Made by a program: the position numbers and the translations under genes | Notes under the pieces: model-generated | Told to the model about the DNA's origin: nothing | Database searches by the model: none | Seen by the model: the letters and a program-made list of their open reading frames with translations, nothing else | Shown here: positions 6,118 through 13,751 of the stretch, piece by piece | Layout of the letters: each line of letters begins with the position of its first letter | Position numbering within the stretch: position 1 is the first letter of the stretch | Source of the DNA: Nocardioidaceae bacterium | GTDB taxonomy: Bacteria; Actinomycetota; Actinomycetes; Propionibacteriales; Nocardioidaceae | Assembly (NCBI GenBank): GCA_013696365.1 | Contig: JACCYS010000341.1 | Coordinates: 1-14,312, forward strand | Length of the DNA: 14,312 nucleotides | Direction of reading: 5' to 3'

Positions 6118-9100
6118 CTACTGGCCCGCCACCGGGTTGGACCTGCGCGACCACGTGCTCGTGCCGACGTCGTTAATGGCCTGGACCATGAAGCGATAGT
6201 CACCTGCCACCGGCAGCGTCATCTCCAGCGCCCGGCTCGAGGCCGGTTGCACCGGCGACGTGGTGGACCCCAGAACCGCCCCGGTACTGCTGAGCCGCAG
6301 CGCCCGCACCCGGTAGCCGGTGATCGGCGACCCGCCGTCGTTGGTTGCCTCCGGCCAGTTGGCCGTGGCGGTGATGGCACCGCCGGCGGCACCCGGGTCG
6401 GCTCGCCCGATCGCCGGCTGACCGGGGACCGTTGCCGCGGCCGCGCCGGTCGGGGTGACGGCGTTCGACGGCGCCGACAACACCCCGACCCCGACGGCAT
6501 TGACCGCACGGACCCGGAAGTTGTAGGCGGTGCCGTTGGTCAGCCCGGTGACCACCGCGTCAGTCGCGGCCGCGGGGACGCCAGTGACCGTACGCACCAC
6601 CACGGTGCCGGTCCGCACCTGGATGCGGTACTCGGTGATCGGCGTCGCACCGTCGTCGGTGGGAGCAGCCCACCGCACGGTCGCTTGGCCGTCACCACCT
6701 GAGGCCGTGCCGATGGTCGGCGCACCCGGCCGGGTGGCGGGTTCCGCAGCTGCCTGCGGTGTCACCGGGAAGGTGGGCTCGGAGGCCCCGCTGGCGCCAG
6801 CCGAGTTCACGGCGATCACCCGGAAGGTATAGCTGGTCCCGTTGGTGAGTCCGGTGATCTCGGCCCTCCTGGCGTCGGGGGCGATGCCGGAAACGGTGTT
6901 CTCCAGGGTGCTGCCGGTGAAGACCTGCACGCGGTACTCGGTGATCGGCGACCCACCGTCGCTGGTGGGTGCGGAGTAGGTCACCGTCGCCGATGCGTCA
7001 CCGGCCACCGCGTCCGCGGCGGTAGGCACCCCGGGTGCGGTGACCGCGGTGGACACCGAGCGGTCGGAGAAGCGCAGCTCCTCCACCCCGCTGACCCGAT
7101 CCACCCCATCGGTGGCGGTGCCGCGAGCGTGGGTGACCTCGAGCTTCGCGCCGACGGCGACGATGTCGTAGTCGGCACGTGGACCCGAGAACACTGCTGC
7201 GTCGGCACCGGTGTCCACACCGGCGGGCGGCACGATCTGACGAACGACGCTGATCTGGCCACCGTCGATGCGTCCGGCGAAGACGTCGGCCTGCAGCTGG
7301 CTCATCTCGGTGAACAACTTCGTGTCGTCCGGGTCAGGTGTGGACAGATCGGGCGCCGGCAGTGACACGCTCAGCCACAGGTCACCGTCGATGATGTCGT
7401 CCCCGCCCCGTCCCTCGATGACGTCGCTGCCGCCGCCACCGAGCAGGATGTTGCCGGCGTCGTAGGACGTGACCTCGGCGCCCAGGAACTCCTGCAGCCC
7501 CTCGATGCGCGCGATCCCCTCCGCCGTCAGCGTGTCCCCGCCGCGGTCGACGGTGGTCTGGTCGTCCCCGAACAACGTGTCGTCGTACTTCCAACCCGAC
7601 AGCGACTCGACCTCATCGAACCGATCACTCAGGGTGTCGACGGCCGGGACCACGAAAGCGGTGCGGGCGAGGTCGGCGTCGGCGGCCACCAGGTGTCCTT
7701 GGTGGTTGACCCAGTCGAAGCCGAGCATGCCCTCGTTTCGCTCGACACCAGGCCCGGCGACCATGATGTCGTCGCCGCCCTCGGAGTCGTAGTCGTCGGC
7801 GCCGGCGCCACCGATGATCACGTCGTGGCCGGCCTCGTTGAGGTCGTCCTGGAACGGTGCTCCGTTGTCACCCTGCAGCAGGTCGGCCTGGTTGCCGCCC
7901 TCGATCCAGTCGTCACCGTCGTCACCGAACACGGTGTCCGCGGCGTCACCGGCGTAAACCATGTCGTCGCCGGGGCCGGCGATGGTTTCGGTCAGATCCG
8001 AGCCGCCGACGGTGAAGTCGTCTCCCCGGCCAGGTTGGTTCAAGTCGAAGCCGGCCCCGGAGTTGATCGCGTCGTGTCCATCTCCGCCCTTGGTGACGTC
8101 GTCGCCGAAGGAGTCGGTCATGATGTCGCGACCGTCACCGCCGATCAGGGTGTCGTTGCCGGCACCGCCCTCGATGGTGTCGTTGTCGGCGTTGCCGCGC
8201 AGGGTGTCGTCACCCTCGCTCGAGCGCATCCGATCGGCGGTTGGGGTGCCGATGAAGACCACATGCTGCGTGCCGCTGTAGCGCAGCGTGCCGTCCGGTG
8301 TGCGGCGCAGCTCGACCGACTCGTCCCACGGCGTTGTCGGATCATCGGGGACCGGTCCACTGGTGCCGAGGTTCTCCAGGTAGAAGAACAGGTCGGGCCG
8401 GGAGAAGGCGTCGGCCGGCAGATCGGTCACGTCGGTGTTGCGCTCGATCAGCTCTGATGCCGAGTTGCCCTCGAGCTGGGTGAGCAGGTTGAGCCCGGCG
8501 GTGCGTGCCAGGTAGTAGAAGCGGTCGCCGTCTTGCAGATTCTCCATCTGCTTCTCGAACACGTAGTTGAACGTCGATCCCAGCAGGCCACCGAACGGGG
8601 CCTGCCGCTCGGCCAGTCCGCCGACCCAGAGGTCGACGAGGTCCAGTCCGGTCTCAGTGCTCGACCAGCTGCCGGTGCTGTTCATGAAGTCCACGGAGTC
8701 CGTTGGGGTCTCCGGGTCCGATGGGTTGCCGGCGACCAGCAGCGCGGCCGCGGCCCGCTTGGCATTCTTGCCGCCGGTGATCGACGGGTGCGTGCCGTAG
8801 GCGGCCACGAAGTTGATCAACGACTCGTGGTGGCGCAGACCGTCGCCGAAGTCCAGCCAGCTGCTGTAGGGCCGCAGCGCAGAGTTGTTGTTCGTGGCCG
8901 CGAAGAACTGCCGCCGGGTCTCGTTCAGCGGCGGCATGCCGGTGTCTCGCCCTCTGGCCAAGTTGAGGGCCGCCAGGTCAAGGGGAAGGCCGAGCAACCG
9001 GTTGCGCAGGGCTTCGGTGACGAACTCGTCCATCTCGCTGCCGACCTGCTTGCTCATCCCCCGCATGATGTCGCCGGCCGCCTGGTCCGGGGTGAGACCA

Positions 9101-10875
9101 CCCTCGTCGTACGCAGGCGGGTTGAGGAACGCGTCCAGCAGTGGGATGTCGCGCCGGGCGCCCCCAGGCTTGGTCCGGGCGACCGTCTCGGTCAGCATGG
9201 AGTGGCCGAAGCGATAGACGGCGTGCGCGAACTCAGCGGTGATGGCCGGGTCGATGGTGGTGTCGTAGCCGGTGAAGGCGTTCACCTGTGGCTGCACCTT
9301 GCGGGCGAAGTCTTCGAAGGCGAGGTGCTGGTACTCCATCTCGGTGACGAAGCGGGCCGCCTGGAACAGCCGCTCCCCGTACGTCCAGGCCCCCGGGTAC
9401 GAAGTGTCGTTCCACGCGGCGACGTTGGCCGCGGTCTCCTCGGTGTTGATGATCCTGTCGATGTCGGCGACCAACCGGTTGTGCTCGGAGTGGAAGACGT
9501 GGTGCACAGCGCTCAGCGCGATGTTCTCGTTCAGGCGACCGTCACCGGCGATGAAGTGCTCGTCCAACATCTCGTCGTCGTAGGTGGCCGGGTCCCGGTC
9601 GTCGGTCGTCCCGGGGTCCGTGTCCCGGTCGAGCGGCACGTACGGTCCCGGACCGTCTGTGGGGTCTTTGTCCCCGATCGGGACGGCGTGGCGCGCGATG
9701 TCGTCCAAGAAGGCATGCCTGGTCTTCGTCGCGTCGGCGGGGATGCCGATGCCCGTACCGCCGTTGGCGGTCGGGTCGCCTTCGACCAAACCGGAACCGG
9801 TCACGATCTGTGGGTAGCCGTTGGGTCCCGGCTCGAACTGGCCGTACGGATCGGTGGCCAGCAGCGGCACGTCGGTCACGTCGACGTCGGTCAGCTTGAT
9901 GCCCAGCAACGATGCTGACTGGGCCTTGACCGCGGCCCAGGTCGCCAGGCCACCGCCGGCTCCGCCGGTGAGCAGGCTCCCCGTCGAGTCCGGCTTACCG
10001 GCGACGTCGGCCGTGTACTCCCGCAGGAAGACCTGGTGCGAGGGGTGTGAGCCGTAGGTCTGGCTCTGGTCGACGAACGGGGTGGTCTTGTTAACGGCGT
10101 CGCGCTGTGTAGCGCTCGTGGCGGTCGCCCGGGTGAGCACCATGAAGTTCGTCGGAGCACCCGTCTTGTACAGCGGGTCCTCGCTGTCCAGCGGCATGAA
10201 CACTTTGCCAGGGCCCTTGTTGGTGAGGTCCAGGCCGTGGTCGAAGAACTGTCCGAAGATCGTGAACAGCGAGTTGTACGGCGCCGACAGACCGACATCT
10301 GGGGCAACGTTGGGAATGTCGACCGTGCCGGAGGCAGGGTCGATGTCAGCGCCAGCACCACCGGCGACAACGGCCGCGTCGTTGCCCTCGGTCTGGTCGG
10401 AGATCAGGTTGCTGATCCGCCGCGGCTCGGGGTCGGACGTCGTGCCCGGCTGCTCGTAACCCGGGCGCCAGTACGGCTGGGTCATCCGCGAGAACGATTC
10501 GTCGGAGGCGCCGAACTGCGAGCGGGACGGCACCAGGTTGTTGCAGCTGCCGTCGACCGTGCGCAGCCCCCACGGCAATTCGACACCTTGGTTGTTCTGG
10601 TTCGCGATCTGGTTGGGGCCAGCGCCCAGCAGCGTGCCGCAGGGGTCGCTCGCGGTGCGAGTGCGGACGTGTTCCTCGGAGATCTTGATCTGCTTGAGGA
10701 TGAACCGCAGGTCGGACCGGTTCAGGCTGAACCCCTGGCCCACCGGCCCGACCGCCGGCAGTGCGGCCCCCACAGCAGCACCGGCGGCCGGCGTCGGCAC
10801 GGCCAGCACGCTGCCGACCAGCACCGTGCTCACGATCGGAGCGACCGCCCTACGCAATGACCCGACTCGCTTCAT
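6118..10875 (-). CDS. Exported animal-type haem peroxidase with RTX repeats and three FN3 domains
   Basis: This 1,585-residue modular secreted enzyme starts at ATG 10875, set by GGGGAG seven bases upstream. A signal peptide (MKRVGSLRRA, then a hydrophobic core) should be cleaved near AAGA, residue 33. The animal haem peroxidase domain spans about residues 200-675: distal FGQFFDHG with Gln209, Asp212 and His213; catalytic Arg447 and Glu450 in GRLNENIAL; EHNRL; proximal His558 in YRFGHSM; and LNLARGRDTG. The active site therefore looks intact, and Asp212 and Glu450 could cross-link haem. Calcium-binding RTX-like nonapeptides (GGAGNDTLIGG, GDDGDDWIEGG and others) fill about 886-1040, with another cluster at 1145-1165. 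Residues 1190-1275 are an RTX-associated beta-domain, and three FN3 domains end the protein at 1280-1583. There is no LPXTG anchor. The MopA-type Mn(II)-oxidising peroxidases share the peroxidase plus RTX plan; a general peroxidase role is equally possible. Confidence 0.9.
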   Translation of the reverse strand: MKRVGSLRRAVAPIVSTVLVGSVLAVPTPAAGAAVGAALPAVGPVGQGFSLNRSDLRFILKQIKISEEHVRTRTASDPCGTLLGAGPNQIANQNNQGVELPWGLRTVDGSCNNLVPSRSQFGASDESFSRMTQPYWRPGYEQPGTTSDPEPRRISNLISDQTEGNDAAVVAGGAGADIDPASGTVDIPNVAPDVGLSAPYNSLFTIFGQFFDHGLDLTNKGPGKVFMPLDSEDPLYKTGAPTNFMVLTRATATSATQRDAVNKTTPFVDQSQTYGSHPSHQVFLREYTADVAGKPDSTGSLLTGGAGGGLATWAAVKAQSASLLGIKLTDVDVTDVPLLATDPYGQFEPGPNGYPQIVTGSGLVEGDPTANGGTGIGIPADATKTRHAFLDDIARHAVPIGDKDPTDGPGPYVPLDRDTDPGTTDDRDPATYDDEMLDEHFIAGDGRLNENIALSAVHHVFHSEHNRLVADIDRIINTEETAANVAAWNDTSYPGAWTYGERLFQAARFVTEMEYQHLAFEDFARKVQPQVNAFTGYDTTIDPAITAEFAHAVYRFGHSMLTETVARTKPGGARRDIPLLDAFLNPPAYDEGGLTPDQAAGDIMRGMSKQVGSEMDEFVTEALRNRLLGLPLDLAALNLARGRDTGMPPLNETRRQFFAATNNNSALRPYSSWLDFGDGLRHHESLINFVAAYGTHPSITGGKNAKRAAAALLVAGNPSDPETPTDSVDFMNSTGSWSSTETGLDLVDLWVGGLAERQAPFGGLLGSTFNYVFEKQMENLQDGDRFYYLARTAGLNLLTQLEGNSASELIERNTDVTDLPADAFSRPDLFFYLENLGTSGPVPDDPTTPWDESVELRRTPDGTLRYSGTQHVVFIGTPTADRMRSSEGDDTLRGNADNDTIEGGAGNDTLIGGDGRDIMTDSFGDDVTKGGDGHDAINSGAGFDLNQPGRGDDFTVGGSDLTETIAGPGDDMVYAGDAADTVFGDDGDDWIEGGNQADLLQGDNGAPFQDDLNEAGHDVIIGGAGADDYDSEGGDDIMVAGPGVERNEGMLGFDWVNHQGHLVAADADLARTAFVVPAVDTLSDRFDEVESLSGWKYDDTLFGDDQTTVDRGGDTLTAEGIARIEGLQEFLGAEVTSYDAGNILLGGGGSDVIEGRGGDDIIDGDLWLSVSLPAPDLSTPDPDDTKLFTEMSQLQADVFAGRIDGGQISVVRQIVPPAGVDTGADAAVFSGPRADYDIVAVGAKLEVTHARGTATDGVDRVSGVEELRFSDRSVSTAVTAPGVPTAADAVAGDASATVTYSAPTSDGGSPITEYRVQVFTGSTLENTVSGIAPDARRAEITGLTNGTSYTFRVIAVNSAGASGASEPTFPVTPQAAAEPATRPGAPTIGTASGGDGQATVRWAAPTDDGATPITEYRIQVRTGTVVVRTVTGVPAAATDAVVTGLTNGTAYNFRVRAVNAVGVGVLSAPSNAVTPTGAAAATVPGQPAIGRADPGAAGGAITATANWPEATNDGGSPITGYRVRALRLSSTGAVLGSTTSPVQPASSRALEMTLPVAGDYRFMVQAINDVGTSTWSRRSNPVAGQ
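6127..7038 (-). repeat. Three tandem fibronectin III domain repeats in the peroxidase gene
   Basis: Three copies of about 305-315 bp encode FN3 domains, each containing a D(D/G)G(S/A)(T/P)PIT-E/G-YR core. The + strand string GTGATCGGCG recurs at 6320, 6635 and 6941. The similarity at DNA level indicates internal duplication. These domains probably bind carbohydrate or act as spacers at the cell surface. Confidence 0.85.
7747..8220 (-). repeat. Degenerate RTX (haemolysin-type calcium-binding) repeat region
   Basis: This region encodes about 16-18 degenerate G-G-x-G-x-D-x-(L/I)-like nonapeptides, rich in GDD, GND and GAD triplets, which fold as a calcium-loaded beta-roll. The units are too divergent to be identical DNA repeats. 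A shorter group lies near 7380-7460. Confidence 0.85.
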
Positions 10876-10882
10876 CCCAGAA

Positions 10883-10888
10883 CTCCCC
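10883..10888 (-). promoter_or_regulatory. Ribosome-binding site deciding the peroxidase start
   Basis: On the complement this reads GGGGAG, seven bases before ATG 10875. The in-frame GTG at 10950 has no such site and would put 25 non-signal-like residues in front of the signal peptide, so ATG 10875 is chosen. Confidence 0.8.
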
Positions 10889-10946
10889 AACTCACAGGTG
10901 CACACGCCTGGCGTGGCGGCGCTGCAAGCAGGGTCGGTCTTCACCG

Positions 10947-10978
10947 TCACGTCAGCGTGAAAATGACGCTGTACAGCG
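10947..10978. promoter_or_regulatory. Two adjacent dyad elements in the lepB-peroxidase gap
   Basis: CGCTGTACAGCG at 10967-10978 is a perfect 12-bp palindrome. TCACG-TCAG-CGTGA at 10947-10960 is a 5-bp inverted repeat beside it. Both lie in the 109-base gap between the lepB stop and the peroxidase start. Either could be an operator for separate control of the peroxidase. Alternatively the first, followed on the minus strand by ATTTTC, could form a weak attenuator hairpin. I found no convincing promoter hexamers. Confidence 0.4.
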
Positions 10979-10984
10979 AGTCCG

Positions 10985-11518
10985 TCACCATGTCAGGACC
11001 ACTCTGCCGACAAGGTCGCGCACCGGGACCGGGCCGATGTCCCGGGAGTCCCGAGAGTCGTCGCGGTTGTCCCCCAGCACGAACACGCTGCCCGCCGGCA
11101 CGTCGACCGGCCCGAAGTAGATGCTGTCCATCCGCCGGTGGTCGGCGTACGGCTCAGGCACTGAACGGCGGTTGACGACGAGTCGACCGTCGTGGATCGC
11201 CACCCGGTCGCCGCCGAGTGCGGCAACGCGCTTCAGAGTGAGCTCGTCGGATCCAGCGGCGGCGAAAGTGACCAGGTCGCCTCGCCGCACTGCCCCAAGA
11301 CGCAGGCTCGCCGACTCGGTGAGCACATGGTCACCCGCTCGAAGGGTCGGCGCCATGCTGCTGGAGGCCACCTCGACCGGCTCGACCACGAATAGCCGCA
11401 GCAACAACACCGAGCCGACCGCGACGATTAGCCCGACCGTGGGCCACCGGCGACCGCCACGGTCTGAGCGCTGTGCTGCTAGAGCGGTGCTGGTGCCCCC
11501 GGCCCCGGTCGGGGGCAC
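10985..11518 (-). CDS. lepB: Type I signal peptidase
   Basis: This 177-residue membrane-anchored serine protease removes signal peptides from Sec and Tat substrates. One N-terminal helix (about residues 26-45) is followed by Box B SSSMAPTL with catalytic Ser54, Box D LKRVAALGGD with general base Lys96, and Box E GDNRDDSRDSRD (149-160). The catalytic set is complete and bacterial (Ser-Lys), not the SipW type. The chosen start is GTG 11518, which lies one base after the upstream gene's stop (TGAGGTG), implying translational coupling. An in-frame TTG at 11587 would add 23 residues and a 68-base overlap but has no ribosome-binding site. The position between a secreted copper oxidase and a secreted haem peroxidase suggests a dedicated or preferred processing role. 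A housekeeping lepB elsewhere in the genome is likely but not seen. Confidence 0.9.
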   Translation of the reverse strand: MPPTGAGGTSTALAAQRSDRGGRRWPTVGLIVAVGSVLLLRLFVVEPVEVASSSMAPTLRAGDHVLTESASLRLGAVRRGDLVTFAAAGSDELTLKRVAALGGDRVAIHDGRLVVNRRSVPEPYADHRRMDSIYFGPVDVPAGSVFVLGDNRDDSRDSRDIGPVPVRDLVGRVVLTW

Positions 11519-11519
11519 C
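11492..11519. promoter_or_regulatory. Hairpin burying the lepB start codon
   Basis: GGTGCCCCC (11492-11500) and GGGGGCACC (11511-11519) form a perfect 9-bp inverted repeat around a 10-base centre that adds a further G-C pair. In the minus-strand mRNA one arm contains the lepB GTG (11516-11518). The stem should block ribosome entry unless ribosomes finishing the upstream gene (stop at 11520-11522) open it. This would couple lepB translation to its neighbour. Confidence 0.55.
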
Positions 11520-12053
11520 TCAGGAGCCGAGGACGGTGAGCCGCCACGCCCAGGCCGCCAGCGCGCACACACACAGGAAGTTGACAATCCACGGGCGTAG
11601 CCGAGGCGGGACGAGCTGCAGCAGGCAGCCGATCAGCGCCAACTCGACCACGGTGGTGCTGAGGTCGAGCGCGCCGGCCTCCTCGGGCTTCCAGGCGTGC
11701 CAGCCCACCGGCACCCCGACGGTGCGGCTGAGGACGTAGGTGGCGACCACGGCGAAGTTGCCGAGGACACCGGCCACCGCGACCAGCGAGCGGAGAGCCG
11801 GGACCATGATGAGCGCAGCCAACGCAAGCTGCGCAGCCGCGACGGTGACGAAGAAGCCGCCGTACAGCAGCCCGTCCTCGAACCCGTGGCCCGCGACTGC
11901 CAGGTGCGCGCCCCCCGCGGCCGTGGTGAGCGCGAAGATTCCCGCAAGCAGTGCAGGTCGCTCCACCGGGTCGGCCGGGGGCGCGTCCGGCTGGCCGGGT
12001 GCGCCGGCTCCCAGCTCGGGCCAGGCGCTACCCGGCGCACCGATGGTGCTCAT
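11520..12053 (-). CDS. Uncharacterised multi-pass membrane protein
   Basis: This 177-residue protein has a Pro/Ala-rich N-terminal 30 residues and about five predicted membrane segments, beginning at ALLAGIFALTTAAGGAHLAV, GGFFVTVAAAQLALAALIM, LVAVAGVLGNFAVVATYVL, LDLSTTVVELALIGCLLQL and WIVNFLCVCALAAWAW. Conserved-looking polar residues are His in GGAHLAVAGHGFE and the loop VPVGWHAWKPEE, the pattern of a small actinobacterial membrane family that I recognise but cannot name. The histidines could bind a metal or haem, which is speculation. Its ATG overlaps the multicopper oxidase stop as ATGA (12050-12053), so it is translationally coupled to the oxidase. It sits directly before lepB. A role in maturation, electron transfer or membrane tethering of the secreted oxidases is possible but not shown. 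Confidence 0.8.
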   Translation of the reverse strand: MSTIGAPGSAWPELGAGAPGQPDAPPADPVERPALLAGIFALTTAAGGAHLAVAGHGFEDGLLYGGFFVTVAAAQLALAALIMVPALRSLVAVAGVLGNFAVVATYVLSRTVGVPVGWHAWKPEEAGALDLSTTVVELALIGCLLQLVPPRLRPWIVNFLCVCALAAWAWRLTVLGS

Positions 12054-13669
12054 GGTGGCGGGTCGGGCAGGTCCTTCGGCGGGTCGGCCCAGATGGGGTC
12101 GTCGCCACGGCTGCCGTCAGGTCGACGAATCTCGAACTGGTGCATCATGTCGTGGTCCTCGTGGACCAGATTGTGGCAGTGCACCATGTAGCGGCCCGGG
12201 TACGGCCCGAAGCGCATCGCCACCCGGACAGTCTCGTACTCGCCGACGTAGACCACGTCCTTGGGCCCGAGCTCCCACGGCTTCGGGGGGAGGCCGTTGC
12301 GGCTGAGGATGCGAAAGTCGACAAGGTGGATGTGCACCGGGTGGAACCAGCCGCCGAAAGGGTTGCTCAGCTCCCAGACCTCGACCTCGCCCAACGTGGG
12401 ATCGGCGACGGTGTCTTGGAAACCGCTCGCCTCGACATCTGCCCAGGTGCGGCCGTTGATCGTCCAATGCCCGTTGCTGCGCCGAAACGTCAGGCTGCGC
12501 TGCTTGCTCGCATCCGACTCCTGCAGGCTCATCACCTCGGTGCCGGGGTTGAGGAGCTTGGGAACTCCGTTGTTGCGACTGGTCGAGGATTCGCTGACCA
12601 CGTCGAAGGCCATGACCTTGTTGGTGTGCTCGAAGCCGTCGTTGTTGCGCAGCGCAAGGTTCTGCAGCACGACCCGCTCGCCGATCGGGTACTTGGAGAA
12701 GTCGATGACCACCTCGTAGCGCTCGGCCATGCCGTGCCGGTAGCGACGCACAAACTGGCGTTGCGGCATCAACCCTCCGTCGGTGCCGATCATGATGAAC
12801 GGCTGACCGCTGCTGAGTGCCAACTTGTAGGCTCGGGAGATCGACGCGTTGAGGATGCGGAAGCGGTACTTGCGGCGCTCCACCTTCATCACCGGCCAGG
12901 GTCGCCCGTTCACCAAGATGACGTTCCCGTACAGGCTCGACTGGTCGCCGTCGTCGTAGATCAACGACCCGTCCGCGCCGAAGGTCGCGTCCTGGATGGT
13001 CAGCGCCTGGTCGTAGGACTTGCCCTCGAAGTCCGTCCCCTTCGGCAGCGGCAGCGACCGCTCCAGGTCGTCGACGATGTGGTACTGCGCGACCAGCCCC
13101 GTGTAGACGTTGGACGCGGTCCGGTGCACACCGTGGTCGTGATACCACATCGTGCGCGCCTGCTGGGTGTTTGGGAACTGGTAGTCCTTGTACTGGCCTG
13201 GGCTGGCGACGTCGCTCGCGTACCCGTCGTACTGCGGCAGCGACGCCGAGCCGTGCAGGTGCACCGATGTCCACGGCCGGTATCCCAGCTGCGGGTGCTG
13301 CGAGGGCAGGTTGTTGACGTGCCGCATCAAGACCGGCACGCCCCTCTTGCACATCACCGTGGGCCCGGGCACCGACCGGTCGTATCCCCACACTGTGGTC
13401 TGCAGCCCCGGAATGATCTCCTGTCGGAACTGCGACATCACCATGCGGTAAAAGGGCTTGCCGTCGCTGGTGAGCACGCTGGTGACGTCTCCAGTGAGGT
13501 TCACCACCGGTGGCGCGACATAGGGGGCGGTGAACGGCGGCGGCATGCTGCTGACGGCGAGCTTGTTGGCGAACGACAACTTGGTGCGCGCCATCCGCTC
13601 GGCCGGCAGCGCCAGCGCGGCTGCAGACACCACTCCGAGCTTCAGCGCATCTCGCCGATTGAACTGCAT
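12050..13669 (-). CDS. Tat-exported multicopper oxidase (laccase / bilirubin oxidase / CotA-like)
   Basis: This 539-residue, three-cupredoxin-domain protein should oxidise phenols, bilirubin-like pigments or metal ions while reducing O2 to water. Its N-terminus, FNRRDALKLG followed by an alanine-rich hydrophobic stretch, is a twin-arginine signal, consistent with export after copper loading. All four copper motifs are present: HLHG (137-140), WYHDHG (175-180), HPVHIH (443-448) and HCHNLVHEDHDMM (497-509). The type 1 site has Cys498 and a probable axial Met508, typical of moderate-potential CotA or bilirubin oxidase enzymes. The start is ATG 13669, supported by GAGGGG eight bases upstream; an in-frame GTG at 13678 overlaps that site. 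It is the first gene of the minus-strand block and overlaps the next gene by ATGA. The substrate is not readable from sequence; Mn(II) is one candidate because of the peroxidase in the same block. Confidence 0.92.
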   Translation of the reverse strand: MQFNRRDALKLGVVSAAALALPAERMARTKLSFANKLAVSSMPPPFTAPYVAPPVVNLTGDVTSVLTSDGKPFYRMVMSQFRQEIIPGLQTTVWGYDRSVPGPTVMCKRGVPVLMRHVNNLPSQHPQLGYRPWTSVHLHGSASLPQYDGYASDVASPGQYKDYQFPNTQQARTMWYHDHGVHRTASNVYTGLVAQYHIVDDLERSLPLPKGTDFEGKSYDQALTIQDATFGADGSLIYDDGDQSSLYGNVILVNGRPWPVMKVERRKYRFRILNASISRAYKLALSSGQPFIMIGTDGGLMPQRQFVRRYRHGMAERYEVVIDFSKYPIGERVVLQNLALRNNDGFEHTNKVMAFDVVSESSTSRNNGVPKLLNPGTEVMSLQESDASKQRSLTFRRSNGHWTINGRTWADVEASGFQDTVADPTLGEVEVWELSNPFGGWFHPVHIHLVDFRILSRNGLPPKPWELGPKDVVYVGEYETVRVAMRFGPYPGRYMVHCHNLVHEDHDMMHQFEIRRPDGSRGDDPIWADPPKDLPDPPP

Positions 13670-13677
13670 GAGCCCCA

Positions 13678-13683
13678 CCCCTC
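13678..13683 (-). promoter_or_regulatory. Ribosome-binding site deciding the multicopper oxidase start
   Basis: On the complement this reads GAGGGG, eight bases before ATG 13669. It overlaps the alternative GTG at 13678, which is therefore unlikely to be used. Confidence 0.7.
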
Positions 13684-13751
13684 ACTCTGCACTGCGAGCT
13701 GACATCGGAGATTGTGTCCGTCGAGCGTCAAACGGATGTGAAACACGGAGG

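Noticed and set aside
7380..8220. Repetitive GTCGTC-rich DNA considered as a CRISPR or satellite array
   Set aside because: There are no identical repeats or uniform spacers; the periodicity is explained by RTX nonapeptide codons.
7693..9918. Long plus-strand open frames (7693-8457 and 8533-9918) antisense to the peroxidase
   Set aside because: Their Val/Gly/Asp/Arg-rich translations are shadows of RTX and peroxidase codons and carry no start signals or domains.
10876..10950. Upstream GTG start at 10950 for the peroxidase
   Set aside because: It has no ribosome-binding site, and the added 25 residues would precede an obvious signal peptide that begins at ATG 10875.
11519..11587. TTG start at 11587 for lepB
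   Set aside because: It has no Shine-Dalgarno, overlaps the upstream gene by 68 bases, and adds a Cys/Arg-rich stretch not expected before the signal-peptidase membrane helix.
12117..13685. A 522-codon minus-strand frame overlapping the multicopper oxidase in another register
   Set aside because: It has low-complexity Arg/Gly/Ala composition and no motif; the correct register is fixed by the copper motifs and the ribosome-binding site.
11951..13702. A 583-codon plus-strand open frame antisense to the multicopper oxidase
   Set aside because: The frame mirrors the oxidase codons, shows no recognisable domain, and the oxidase strand has every copper-binding motif.
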